Below are positions 18,771-27,321 of a DNA stretch of 64,000 nt, piece after piece (within the stretch, counting starts at the first letter, position 1; the number at the start of each line of letters is the position of its first letter). The notes beneath the pieces were generated by a model. The model was not told where the DNA came from and made no database searches. It saw only the letters and a list, made by a program, of their open reading frames with translations. The translations under genes and the position numbers were made by a program. The DNA is taken from contig JAMCYN010000080.1 in NCBI GenBank assembly GCA_023474015.1, positions 4,509-68,508 on the forward strand, in the 5' to 3' direction. The stretch comes from Armatimonadota bacterium. Lineage in GTDB: Bacteria; Armatimonadota; UBA5829.

Positions 18771-19940
18771 CTACCGCGACAGCAGGATTTCCTCCATCTT
18801 GGGACTGAACGGAACGGCTCCATCCTCGGTAATCTCATAGCCGGTCTCTATTCTAGCTCCGTTGAACTCGGGGTGGCCGAAGAAGCTCACATCCACGCAG
18901 ACAGCCATGCCCGGCTTCAGGACGTCGTCGCTGTTTGGCCCGAAGAACGGAGACTCGGCTTCATGAAGGCCGATGGTGTGTGCAAACGGACACACCAGGT
19001 ACTGCAACAGCCCGTGTTTTGTGAAGAGCTCCCTGGCGGGGGCATCTATATCTCTTCCGACATTGCCCGGTACAAGCTGCTGTTTAGTGAGGTAAAGAGC
19101 TTCCTTCAGATACTTTATGCATTCCTGTTGCCTCGCCGTATACTCCCCCGAGACAGGTAGCGTATCCCCGAACACACCGGTGTAGCCTTTGACCTTCGGC
19201 GCAAGGCCTGTCATCACCAACTCGCCGGCCTCAAGTTTCTTGGAGCTGGCAGTCGGGACAACCGCGTTCGCGCGCTTGCCGCTTCCCACAATCGCGCTGA
19301 ATCCGAACCCGCTGGCGCCCCTGCCTCGCGCCGCGTATTCTCCGGCAGCCGCTACTAGTATCTCGGAAACACCCGGGGCAACAGCTTGTCTCATCGCATC
19401 GTAAGCAAAGTCGGCCAGTTCGAATGCCGCCCTGATTTGCTCAAGCTCCCAAGGCGACTTCTGGAACCTCATTTCTACGAAGTCATCGGTTATGTCGATG
19501 AGTTCGACTCCGCTGAATCCGCCGACGATCTGCCGGTAGCACTCAGACGGCATCCTGTTTCCGCCAACCAGGCCCACGCGCCTGATCTGCCCGAGCATCG
19601 AGTTCAGCTCAGCGAAAAGCTGCGGGAAGTCTATTATGGTAGCGTTGGGATATTCCTCATCGGGAACCATGAATACGGGGAAGTTTCTCGTTTCAGTAAT
19701 AGCGCTATCGAGCTTTGCGAACGGCTCGCTCTCGGGACCTCCCAGTATCATAGGCTCTCCGATTCTCGGCACTAGAACGGCGCCACTCTCGAACTGAGGG
19801 CACCAGCCGGTTAGATACCACCCATTGCCGATGTTGAACTCATCGTAGTACACCAGGGCCGCATCCAGCGAGCGCCGTTCCATTATCCCTCTGAGACTCG
19901 CGAGCCTGATGTCTCTTTCCTGCGTTGTCAGATAACTCAT
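18771..19940 (-). CDS. M24-family (pita-bread fold) creatinase/Xaa-Pro peptidase-like hydrolase
   Basis: 389 residues. The start MSYLTTQERDIRL is chosen because GGAGGAGC lies just before it. An N-terminal creatinase-type domain is followed by the catalytic domain with FGFSAIVGSGKRAN, GYTGVFGDT, HTIGLHEAES and GARIETGYEITEDG. The segment that normally carries the first metal Asp (..VLLDxG..) reads LVMTGLAPKVKGY here, so that ligand is missing. The second Asp, a His and a Glu remain. Creatinase itself is a metal-free member, so this may be a non-peptidase C-N hydrolase. It follows the mutarotase-like gene by 35 bases. Confidence 0.8.
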   Translation of the reverse strand: MSYLTTQERDIRLASLRGIMERRSLDAALVYYDEFNIGNGWYLTGWCPQFESGAVLVPRIGEPMILGGPESEPFAKLDSAITETRNFPVFMVPDEEYPNATIIDFPQLFAELNSMLGQIRRVGLVGGNRMPSECYRQIVGGFSGVELIDITDDFVEMRFQKSPWELEQIRAAFELADFAYDAMRQAVAPGVSEILVAAAGEYAARGRGASGFGFSAIVGSGKRANAVVPTASSKKLEAGELVMTGLAPKVKGYTGVFGDTLPVSGEYTARQQECIKYLKEALYLTKQQLVPGNVGRDIDAPARELFTKHGLLQYLVCPFAHTIGLHEAESPFFGPNSDDVLKPGMAVCVDVSFFGHPEFNGARIETGYEITEDGAVPFSPKMEEILLSR

Positions 19941-19975
19941 TTTAGCTCCTCCAACATGAACTTGATTTGAATGTA

Positions 19976-20989
19976 CTAGCCTACTTCGCACCCAATGGCA
20001 GAATTAACGAATTGGTCCAGCCCATCTTTGTTTTGGAATACGGCAAAGGTTGTCCGCGACAAGAGTTTCGAACCCAGCAGCAAACCGTCGTCTATGTTCG
20101 CCCCACCCACGGTTTCAAGCTCGAAAGTCTGCAAGTCCGGGCCGGAGTTGAATATGCTGTAGACATCGGATGCCGAAAACAGGCCGTCGGGCTGCTCGTT
20201 ATCGGCTATGTTGAAGTACATCCCCTCCAGCGGGCTTACAATCTGTCGAATACACACTAATAAGCGCGTCCGATCGTAGAAGCCGATGAATGCGGCGCCT
20301 GCACTTTTCTTGATGCCGATCTGTCCTGGGCACCGACCGTCCGTATTGTACGTGAATCCTCTCTCGAAGTAGGTGATTCGGTCTCCCGGGTGCTCATAGT
20401 AGTCGAAGTTGATGGCCTCTTCCGGTCTCTCCACTCCACAGAACGCGATTGTGTTTTCCGTCGCGTCAAACTGCTCGAGGGTCCATGCGGCTATGAGTCC
20501 GGCATCGAGTGAAATGCGATTAGCCACTTCGATGGCATCAGATACGGTATAGGAGAGCCAGCCCCTCAGGTCATAGCTCGCCAGCACATCGGGGAGGGAC
20601 GAGAGGCTCACCCTCCGCGTCATCAAGGTCTCAATCTTCGTTCCGGCTCTGTTGGTCAAGGTGGCATGTTTCTTGATGGAGCCCGAGTCGACGATTTCGA
20701 AAGGCTGATCGTTGATAGCCGGCTGAACATACCACTTATCGCCGGTGTAGTTGAACCCAAAGCGTCCACCTTCAGGGGCAGGCCAAAAGATGAGACCGCC
20801 AAAGTTGTTGAACGGCTTGTTCGGATGAGCTACGATGTCGAGATCGAGCCTGTGGACAGGGTAACCGCAGACTTCCGCAAAAACGCGGCCACCAAGATCC
20901 GGACAGATGGCAACGCTGCACGAGTCCGTTTCCAATTCCATCAGCTTGCCGTGCTTCAGGCTGAGAAGTTCTCTATATTTGTTCATCAC
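19976..20989 (-). CDS. Galactose-mutarotase-like (DUF6786-type) protein
   Basis: 337 residues with the beta-rich pattern of aldose 1-epimerase relatives: CPDLGGRVFAEVCGYPVHRL, FNNFGGLIFWPAPEGGRFG and EVANRISLDAG. There is no signal peptide. The best guess is the DUF6786 group, whose function is unknown. It starts GTG then ATG (20989 or 20986) with GGAGGG upstream and leads an operon with the M24 hydrolase. The pairing of a sugar-binding fold with a C-N hydrolase suggests use of an amino- or amido-sugar, as an inference. Confidence 0.65.
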   Translation of the reverse strand: MMNKYRELLSLKHGKLMELETDSCSVAICPDLGGRVFAEVCGYPVHRLDLDIVAHPNKPFNNFGGLIFWPAPEGGRFGFNYTGDKWYVQPAINDQPFEIVDSGSIKKHATLTNRAGTKIETLMTRRVSLSSLPDVLASYDLRGWLSYTVSDAIEVANRISLDAGLIAAWTLEQFDATENTIAFCGVERPEEAINFDYYEHPGDRITYFERGFTYNTDGRCPGQIGIKKSAGAAFIGFYDRTRLLVCIRQIVSPLEGMYFNIADNEQPDGLFSASDVYSIFNSGPDLQTFELETVGGANIDDGLLLGSKLLSRTTFAVFQNKDGLDQFVNSAIGCEVG

Positions 20990-21126
20990 AACAATTTATC
21001 CCTCCACAATAGTCCCGTATCGTGAGTTTATACTTGTCCTGAATGCGCTGCCGCGCTTAATATTAACAATCGTGACAGAGACAAATGAGATTGTCAACAA
21101 CAGAATCCCAATCTGGCGCGTCTCAC

Positions 21127-21434
21127 TTGGACTGTAAGGACCGAGGCAGCCAGTATGCCTCTGGTGACTATCGAAAAGCCTTGGATGCGCATTCAATGTT
21201 GTGCTCGATGAGCCGATTGAGCCGAAAGGGCGACTCCTGGACAACGTGGTGATGGAAAGGTTCTATCGCAGTCTCAAGACCGAGCTCGTTCATCAGCGCA
21301 ACGACAGAACCAGAGAGCAAGCCCGGCAAGATATCTTCGAGCACATGGAGGTATTCTACAACAGACGGAGAATCCATTCATGCTTGGGATATCTGTGTCC
21401 GAAGGACTACGAGGCCCAAGGAAGAGATGCTTAG
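21127..21434 (+). pseudogene. Remnant of an IS3-family transposase (integrase OrfB C-terminus)
   Basis: Frame one reads DCKDRGSQYASGDYRKALDA then HSMLCSMSR, typical of the OrfB catalytic core. It then shifts: the sequence has TCCTGGACAACGTG where TCCTGGGACAACGTG would keep WDN in frame. The downstream frame resumes as DNVVMERFYRSLKTELVHQ, then FEHMEVFYNRRRIHSCLGYL with the catalytic Glu region. A short duplication (AGCCGATTGAGCCGA) lies just before the shift. The N-terminal half and OrfA are gone. It marks past insertion between two oppositely oriented catabolic units. Confidence 0.85.
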
Positions 21435-21440
21435 GCTTAT

Positions 21441-21457
21441 TGCCCGTTAAATACGGG
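21441..21457. other. Short hairpin after the IS remnant
   Basis: GCCCGTTAAATACGGGC, a six-base stem. It could be a leftover element end or a weak terminator. Confidence 0.35.
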
Positions 21458-21487
21458 CAAGACCAGTTCAGGTTTTGGAGGAAAGGT

Positions 21488-22453
21488 GTGGAGAAGACTC
21501 GAGCGCTAATCACGAGAGAAGAGGTTCGTTTGGCCATGCTAGGAATGGTCGACGGCAACGGGCATCCGTATTCGTGGAGCGCGATGTTCAACGGTTACGA
21601 ACCCGACGAGATGGCGAAATGCCCGTATGCGGCAATACCCACATACCTGAACAAGGAGCCCAAGGATACTCTGCGGATACCCGGAGCGCGTGTAACTCAC
21701 ATCTGGACGGACGATCCATCCGACGCGCGGCACGTGGCCAAAGCGTCGCTCATTCCAAACGTGGTGGAGAAGTCGACCGACGTGATCGGCCAGGTGGATG
21801 CGGTAATCGTTGCCACGGACAAGGGGCACGAGCACGTGGAGCGATGCCGTCCGTTCGTTGAGGCCGGGCTTCCCGTGTTTGTCGATAAGCCGCTTGTTGA
21901 TAACGAGGCAGACCTGCGAACTTTCCGCAAATGGGTGCGCGGGGGGAAGCCTATTATGTCGTCCAGCTGCATGCGCTATTGTAAGGAATTCATGCCTTAT
22001 CGCACTTCGACGCACGAACTTGGTCGGATGAGGTTTGCATGCATTACCACTCCTAAGAGCTGGGAGCGATACGGTATACACGCGTTGGAGGGCATATATC
22101 CAATCCTGGGGCCGGGATTCCTGTCGGCGCGAAATAGCGGCTCCATCGACAGAAATATCGTGCATTTGAAGCACTCGAACGGCGCCGATGTGGTGGTTGT
22201 GGCCGTCAACGATATGTACGGAGCTTTCGGAACACTCGAACTGTGCGGCACCCAGGGTCACGTTCAGACCGTTTTCTCCGATACATTCTATGCGTTTAAG
22301 ACCCAGCTTGAGTCGTTCATCCGGTATCTGCGCACGGGCGAGCACCCCTTCCCGTTTGAGGAGACTATCGAGTTGATGAAGATAGTGATCGCGGGAATCA
22401 AGAGCCGGGAAGAAGGCGGACGCGAGGTGGCGTTGGACGAGATCAGTATGTAG
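21488..22453 (+). CDS. Gfo/Idh/MocA-type oxidoreductase
   Basis: 321 residues from a GTG with GGAGG six bases upstream; longer in-frame starts fall in the IS remnant. It has an N-terminal NAD(P) domain with AMLGMVDGNGHPYSWSAMF, VDAVIVATDKGHEHVE and GLPVFVDKPLVDNEADL. The last contains the family EKP-like Lys (DKP). The C-terminal sheet domain includes AVNDMYGAFGTLELCG. Members oxidise or reduce sugars, inositols and amino sugars. The glycine-rich loop is less regular than usual. The SDR gene follows 28 bases later, so they likely form one operon. Confidence 0.8.
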   Translation: MEKTRALITREEVRLAMLGMVDGNGHPYSWSAMFNGYEPDEMAKCPYAAIPTYLNKEPKDTLRIPGARVTHIWTDDPSDARHVAKASLIPNVVEKSTDVIGQVDAVIVATDKGHEHVERCRPFVEAGLPVFVDKPLVDNEADLRTFRKWVRGGKPIMSSSCMRYCKEFMPYRTSTHELGRMRFACITTPKSWERYGIHALEGIYPILGPGFLSARNSGSIDRNIVHLKHSNGADVVVVAVNDMYGAFGTLELCGTQGHVQTVFSDTFYAFKTQLESFIRYLRTGEHPFPFEETIELMKIVIAGIKSREEGGREVALDEISM

Positions 22454-22481
22454 TGCAAGTTAACGAGGACTGGAGAAAAAA

Positions 22482-23267
22482 TTGGCGGTATTGGATACAT
22501 TTTCACTCAAAGGCAAAGTTGCACTGACAACGGGCGGGGCCGGACTGTACGGCAGGCAGATAGTGGCTGCATTGGCCGAAGCCGGCGCGCAAACTTACAT
22601 GGCCTCTCGGAATCTGGACTCCCTGGAAGCCGTCGCCGCCGAGCACCGGGCGCTGGGCCAGGACGTCACGGCGTTGCGGATGGACCAGGGGGATGAGGCC
22701 TCGATTGTTGCTTTGCGAGACGAGATTGTGAAGCGAAGCGGCCGTGTGGATGTGCTGGTGAACAACGCCGTGCTGCGGCCAATGAAGAAAGGCTATGAGG
22801 ACGACGCTGCGACATTCGAAGAGAGTATGCACGTTAATGCGACCGGGCTATTTATAATTACACGGGCGTTTGGCGACGTCATCGCCGACAGTGGAAGCGG
22901 GTCTATCATTAACATAGGTTCCATACAGGGGATGATCGGACCTGATCCCACCATCTACGAGGGCACCGACATGCACGGATGGTATCCGGACTACTTCTTT
23001 CACAAGGGCGGCATGATAAACTTCACACGCTTCATCGCCAGCTACTACGGCTCAAAGGGCGTTCGGTGCAATTGCGTAAGCCCGGGAGGTTTTCAGACGG
23101 ACAAGATGCCGGAGAGATTTATCCCCCAGTACAGCGCCCGAACGTTTCTGGGACGCATGGCGAACTCAACTGATCTGATGGGGATAATCGTTTTCCTGGC
23201 CTCCGACGCTTCGGTATACATCACCGGCGCCAACATCCCCGTGGATGGCGGCTATACGGCAAAGTAG
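22482..23267 (+). CDS. Short-chain dehydrogenase/reductase
   Basis: 261 residues from TTG with a GGAG upstream. The cofactor loop is TTGGAGLYGRQIVAAL. The NNAV motif is VDVLVNNAVLRPM. The catalytic Ser lies in IINIGSIQG, and Tyr/Lys in YPDYFFHKGGMINFTR. The C-terminus reads ITGANIPVDGGYTAK. It resembles gluconate 5-dehydrogenase or 3-oxoacyl reductase-like sugar dehydrogenases. It probably works with the preceding Gfo/Idh enzyme on a sugar or sugar acid. Confidence 0.88.
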   Translation: MAVLDTFSLKGKVALTTGGAGLYGRQIVAALAEAGAQTYMASRNLDSLEAVAAEHRALGQDVTALRMDQGDEASIVALRDEIVKRSGRVDVLVNNAVLRPMKKGYEDDAATFEESMHVNATGLFIITRAFGDVIADSGSGSIINIGSIQGMIGPDPTIYEGTDMHGWYPDYFFHKGGMINFTRFIASYYGSKGVRCNCVSPGGFQTDKMPERFIPQYSARTFLGRMANSTDLMGIIVFLASDASVYITGANIPVDGGYTAK

Positions 23268-23299
23268 GGGATAATGCAAGGCCTCCCGCGGAAAGACGT

Positions 23300-24139
23300 T
23301 TATATGCCCGGCACGTAGCCGCCGCCCAGACTCGACGTGGCTTCGTTCCTAAAGTCGTCAATCAGCGACATCAGCGACGTTGTGCCGCCATCGGCCACAA
23401 TTGTCTGCCCAATGATGAATCCGGACTCATCCGAGCACAGGAAAGCCGCGAGCCTGCCTATTTCCACCGGCTCCCCATGGCGGCCAATAGGTATCTTGTC
23501 GTGCGCCACCTGTGCAATTGCTTCAGGCGTGAAAGCCGTGGGCTTGAAGTAGTTCGGGACAACTACCATCCCGGGAGCAATAGCGTTGACTCTAACACCC
23601 ATATGCGCCAGCTCAACTGCCAGGGTTCTTGTGTACGCGATAATCGCGCCCTTCGTTCCGGCATAGACAGAGTGTTCTGGCGCTCCCGAGACGCCATGGA
23701 CGGATGTGAGGTTGACGATCGATCCCCCGCCGTGCTTGAGCATATCCTCAACGATTACCTGCGTAAGGAAGAACTGAGCGCGGATGTTGACGTTGTAGGT
23801 CATATCATACTGCTCGCGCGTGACCTTCAGAAAGCGCTTGTTGAACGTGACGCCCGCATTGTTTACAAGGCAGTCGATTCCGCCCAGGAAACCGATGGCC
23901 TGCCGTCCAAGCTCCTGCACTTGGTCGACATCGGTGAAATCGGCCTTGAATGCGACGGACTTTCGTCCCATCGCCTTGATCTGCTCGACCGCATCCTCGG
24001 CCCCGGCGGCGCTGTGCGAATAGTGCAATACTACATCGGCTCCTTGACGCGCAAACTCCAATGCGATGCCATATCCGAGCCCTGTTCCCGAACCGGTAAC
24101 CAGTGCTCTCTTGCCCTCTAACCTGGCCTCATTGCTCAT
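23300..24139 (-). CDS. Short-chain dehydrogenase/reductase (glucose 1-dehydrogenase-like)
   Basis: 279 residues with AAGGAGG ahead of the ATG. It has the classical motifs VTGSGTGLGYGIALEFA, CLVNNAGVTF, IVNLTSVHG and YAGTKGAIIAYTR. The C-terminal GFIIGQTIVADGGTTSL is followed by an unusual tail rich in Ser and Gly. Its start overlaps the VOC stop as ATGA, so the two are translationally coupled. Both should be controlled by the operator at 24716-24729. Confidence 0.88.
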   Translation of the reverse strand: MSNEARLEGKRALVTGSGTGLGYGIALEFARQGADVVLHYSHSAAGAEDAVEQIKAMGRKSVAFKADFTDVDQVQELGRQAIGFLGGIDCLVNNAGVTFNKRFLKVTREQYDMTYNVNIRAQFFLTQVIVEDMLKHGGGSIVNLTSVHGVSGAPEHSVYAGTKGAIIAYTRTLAVELAHMGVRVNAIAPGMVVVPNYFKPTAFTPEAIAQVAHDKIPIGRHGEPVEIGRLAAFLCSDESGFIIGQTIVADGGTTSLMSLIDDFRNEATSSLGGGYVPGI

Positions 24140-24681
24140 AATTGACCTCCTTGGTCGTCGCTCATAATTGGTGTTTCCGTCAACTGTGGGGTCCTGCCAT
24201 TGGTTCCAGGCAGCTTTTTCATGATTTCGATTCCAAACCCGATCAGCGCTTCAGTGTCGAGATTTGCCCAGCGGGTACCCGGGCGAATGCCTTCTCCGGA
24301 TTGAGTCAAACCGATGCCGTGGGTCATCAAATAATCCGCCACAGGCTCAAATTCGTCTACATTGAAACGAATGTGATGGATGCCCGGACCGTGCTCCGCG
24401 AGATAGTCCGCCCATGCACTTGGGCCTTCCATGGGCTGAATCAACTCCAGTTCTATGGACCCAATCTCAGCGAAAGCCATTCGCGCGGTGAACTTCGCGG
24501 GCTCGCCGTAATAACTCCTGCGCAAGTCGCTTCTGTCTGGGGATGGCCAGTCGAACACTCGGAAAGGACCTAGCCCGAAAACCTCCGACAGAGCCTTTAT
24601 GGTGGCTGCGACATCTTCCACCACGACGCCGACCTGCACGAAATCGTTGAAGAACTTCCTCGGCTCAATATTGTCGGTCAT
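24136..24681 (-). CDS. VOC-superfamily (glyoxalase/methylmalonyl-CoA epimerase-like) protein
   Basis: 181 residues. It opens with FFNDFVQVGVVVEDVAATIK and FGLGPFRVFDWPSP, and later has IELELIQPMEGPSAWADYL and HGPGIHHIRFNVDEFEPVAD. These are the beta-alpha-beta-beta-beta units of VOC metalloenzymes, with likely ligands in VGVVVED, ELELIQP and IHHIRFNV. Relatives epimerise CoA esters, open rings or act as lyases on sugar acids. It is the first gene of an operon with the SDR and is separated from the LacI gene by the shared-type promoter. Confidence 0.82.
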   Translation of the reverse strand: MTDNIEPRKFFNDFVQVGVVVEDVAATIKALSEVFGLGPFRVFDWPSPDRSDLRRSYYGEPAKFTARMAFAEIGSIELELIQPMEGPSAWADYLAEHGPGIHHIRFNVDEFEPVADYLMTHGIGLTQSGEGIRPGTRWANLDTEALIGFGIEIMKKLPGTNGRTPQLTETPIMSDDQGGQL

Positions 24682-24715
24682 TCGGCTTCTCCTGTTTGTT
24701 TGCGTTGCCGGTAAA

Positions 24716-24729
24716 GGCCACCGGTCGCC
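24716..24729. promoter_or_regulatory. Candidate LacI-family operator 1
   Basis: GGCCACCGGTCGCC, an imperfect palindrome centred on ACCGGT. The same 14 bases occur at 25972-25985. It lies just downstream of the VOC-SDR promoter, where binding would block transcription. Confidence 0.65.
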
Positions 24730-24742
24730 TGCATTTGTGTGA

Positions 24743-24772
24743 TTAATACCATGCAGTGACGAGGGTTGTCAA
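24743..24772 (-). promoter_or_regulatory. Predicted promoter for the VOC-SDR operon
   Basis: Reverse strand reads TTGACA, 18 bases, TATTAA. The operator follows 13 bases after the -10. Confidence 0.6.
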
Positions 24773-24797
24773 TGGTTGTATTCGGAAATTGTGGAGA

Positions 24798-25814
24798 TCA
24801 AAGCTTTCTGGGCGGCGCGGTGGATGATCTTAAGACGAGTTCAACATCCATAACCTCTGTCTTTGCCGGAACGTCCTCTTCGCCAAGCATTCGCAGAAGC
24901 GTCTCAGCGCCTCTACTTGCCATCTTCTCAAATGGATAACGTAAGGTCGTCAGCGGCACTTTCAGCGCATTGCTTCGCCATACGTCTCCGAACCCGATGA
25001 TTGATACGTCTTCCGGAACCGACAGCCCCGCCGAAAACACCGCGTCCATTGCGCCCAGCGCGACGACATCCTGGCGCGTGACGACCGCCGTGGGCGGGTT
25101 CTTGTGTTTCAGCAAGCGCGCCATCACTTGCGCCCCGGATTCCTCGCTCAAGTCTGTTTCGACGATGGACGACTGCCCGGTGGGGATCCCGGCGTTTTTC
25201 ATCGCATCCAAGAATCCCCTTGCTCTCTCACGGCTATGTTCGGAGGCAAGCGGAATTGCAAGGTAGACAATGCGCCGGTGTCCGAGGGAGATGAGATGCT
25301 CCGCAGCGAGGCGAGTGGGAGCGTAATCATCACACACGATTTGTGGCACGTTGAGTCCTCTCATGGGCTGGTTTATGATAACCAGTTTTACTCCCTGCCT
25401 TACGATTTCCTGAAATGCACTGAAATCGTGATCGCTTGTGCTTAACACCGCAATAATGCCGGGTACGCGATGCGCGGCTATCTGATCAAGCGCAATACGC
25501 TCACCCTGCTCCGACCTCGAAGGTTTTGTAAAGAGCATAAGATAGCCTTGTTCACTGAGGGCTTGTTCTATAGGGTCGATAGTCAGGTGGAATGCAGGCA
25601 TAATACCCGGGCTGGCGAATACCCCAATAAACTGCGACTGGCCACACGATAGGCTTCTAGCGAGCTGGTTTGTCCGATAGTTCATCTCCTCCGCCATATT
25701 TCTGATCTTCGCTTGAGTCTCGGCACTGGCTCGCCCTCCCCCCCGGAGCACTCTGCACACGGTTGCTTTGTGAACTCCCACCGCCCGAGCTATATCAGCG
25801 CTTGTAACACCCAT
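24798..25814 (-). CDS. LacI-family transcriptional regulator
   Basis: 338 residues with GAGGGGA before the ATG. Residues 1-25 form the helix-turn-helix MGVTSADIARAVGVHKATVC followed by RVLRGG. The hinge helix NQLARSLSCGQ and the periplasmic-binding-like core follow (FIGVFASPGIMPAFH, VIINQPMRG, PEDVSIIGFGD, PLTTLRYP). It should bind a sugar or sugar acid that relieves repression. It sits between two units carrying identical candidate operators, so it probably represses both. Its own promoter lacks that site. Confidence 0.95.
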   Translation of the reverse strand: MGVTSADIARAVGVHKATVCRVLRGGGRASAETQAKIRNMAEEMNYRTNQLARSLSCGQSQFIGVFASPGIMPAFHLTIDPIEQALSEQGYLMLFTKPSRSEQGERIALDQIAAHRVPGIIAVLSTSDHDFSAFQEIVRQGVKLVIINQPMRGLNVPQIVCDDYAPTRLAAEHLISLGHRRIVYLAIPLASEHSRERARGFLDAMKNAGIPTGQSSIVETDLSEESGAQVMARLLKHKNPPTAVVTRQDVVALGAMDAVFSAGLSVPEDVSIIGFGDVWRSNALKVPLTTLRYPFEKMASRGAETLLRMLGEEDVPAKTEVMDVELVLRSSTAPPRKL

Positions 25815-25861
25815 TCTTTTCCCCTCACTAAGCTGGACTCTGTCCAGAGCCTATATATCTA

Positions 25862-25890
25862 CTCATATCGCTTCTCAAGCATTCTGTCAA
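25862..25890 (-). promoter_or_regulatory. Predicted promoter for the LacI regulator gene
   Basis: Reverse strand reads TTGACA, 17 bases, TATGAG, about 48 bases before the start codon. Confidence 0.55.
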
Positions 25891-25935
25891 GTAATTCAGC
25901 CGCACCGCACCGCGGAAAGCTTGATTGTCTGGCCC

Positions 25936-25965
25936 TTGACAAAGGGGCCTACTGTGGGGTAAAGT
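25936..25965 (+). promoter_or_regulatory. Predicted promoter for larA and the E1 genes
   Basis: TTGACA (25936-25941), 18 bases, TAAAGT (25960-25965). Transcription should start near 25972, the first base of operator 2. Confidence 0.6.
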
Positions 25966-25971
25966 GACGAT

Positions 25972-25985
25972 GGCCACCGGTCGCC
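25972..25985. promoter_or_regulatory. Candidate LacI-family operator 2
   Basis: GGCCACCGGTCGCC, identical to 24716-24729, positioned at the predicted transcription start of the larA operon. Confidence 0.65.
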
Positions 25986-26021
25986 CTGCGTCCTTACGTG
26001 ACTCTCCAAGGAGCTTTGTTG

Positions 26022-27281
26022 ATGATTCATGAGTTTCCATATAGCGACTTTCCCGCCATAAACATACCGGAATCGTGCGAGGTGAATGTGTACAGACAGC
26101 TCACCCGTCCGAGGGACAAAAGGGACTCTGAGATCGTGCGGGATGCGCTGCATTCTCCCATCGGATGCGCAATGTTAAGCCAAGAAGTTAAGGCTGGGAT
26201 GCGTGTCACTATTGCTGTCGACGACAGCAGCCGAACGACACGGACCAATTTAATGCTCCCACTGGTGCTTGATGAGCTGTGTGAAGCTGGTGTGCCGCGC
26301 GATGACATCACAATTCTAATCGCGTTGGGGACACATCGGCCCATGACCAGGGAGGAAATGGAACAGAAATACACGCCCGAGGTCGCGGCCAATTATCGCA
26401 TAGTCAACCCGGACTGGAAAGACAAAAGCTGCTACAAAGAGGTTGGACTCTCGTCTCGTGGTTTTCCTATCCGAGTGCACTCCGAGGTTTCGGATGCGGA
26501 TTTCGTTATCGGCGTTGGACAGACCATAGCTCATATGATCGCGGGCTTTGGCGGAGGCGGAAAAATCATCGTCCCCGGCTGCGCCGATGGCGACACTGTG
26601 GGACTGGTTCACTGGCTATCGAACGAGGTGGCTGAGGGCAAGCTGTATGCTCAACGGGAGAACGCCGTCCGCGATGCCATCGATGAGTTCGCTCTGAAGG
26701 CCGGTCTTAAGTTTATCCTCAATGATGTGCCTGACGGAGACGGGCACCATCTCGCGGGAGCGTTCGCGGGACATCCTATCCATGCGCACCGGACGGCCTG
26801 CGACGCGGCGCGAAGAATATGCGAGGTGAAAATTCGCGAGAAGGCCGATATAGTGGTCGCGGACGCATACCCGGCCGACTTGGACTTCTGGCAGGCTCTT
26901 AAAGGACTCAACGTTGCCTATGGCGCGGTCAAGGACGGCGGCACGGTGATACTCGTGACCCCCTGCCTTGAAGGCGCAAGCTCCCAACACGACGAGCTTA
27001 CAACGGTCGGTTACGTTCGCACGGAACAGATACGCCGAATGGTCGAACAGGGCAGGCTGGACAAGTGCATTGGTGGGAACCTCTTCCTTGGAGCGCAATT
27101 GCTTGACAGGGCGCGGGCAATTCTGGTCACCAGGGGAATCTCAAAAAACGACACACAGGCAATGGGCTTTGCGTGGGCTCCTGATCCGTCTGCCGCTTTG
27201 GAGATGGCTCTGGCTCGGCATGGCCGGTCGGCAAGTGTAAACGTATTGTACAAGGCATCCAAGATGATATGCACCCTATAA
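26022..27281 (+). CDS. LarA-family nickel-pincer enzyme (lactate racemase-like)
   Basis: 419 residues, ATG with AAGGAG eight bases upstream (a TTG one codon earlier is possible). Key residues of Lactobacillus LarA are conserved with a constant offset of three. His105 is in ALGTHRPMTREEM, His171 and Lys181 are in HMIAGFGGGGKIIVPG, and His197 is in GLVHWL. Lys181 corresponds to the Lys that holds the nickel-pincer nucleotide. The enzyme racemises or epimerises alpha-hydroxy acids by hydride transfer; the substrate may be lactate or a sugar acid. LarB, LarC and LarE, needed for the cofactor, are not in this window. The gene leads the operon with the two E1 genes. Confidence 0.88.
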   Translation: MIHEFPYSDFPAINIPESCEVNVYRQLTRPRDKRDSEIVRDALHSPIGCAMLSQEVKAGMRVTIAVDDSSRTTRTNLMLPLVLDELCEAGVPRDDITILIALGTHRPMTREEMEQKYTPEVAANYRIVNPDWKDKSCYKEVGLSSRGFPIRVHSEVSDADFVIGVGQTIAHMIAGFGGGGKIIVPGCADGDTVGLVHWLSNEVAEGKLYAQRENAVRDAIDEFALKAGLKFILNDVPDGDGHHLAGAFAGHPIHAHRTACDAARRICEVKIREKADIVVADAYPADLDFWQALKGLNVAYGAVKDGGTVILVTPCLEGASSQHDELTTVGYVRTEQIRRMVEQGRLDKCIGGNLFLGAQLLDRARAILVTRGISKNDTQAMGFAWAPDPSAALEMALARHGRSASVNVLYKASKMICTL

Positions 27282-27321
27282 AAATATACACTACCGCCTC
27301 GTGACAGTGAAGGGAGACAAG

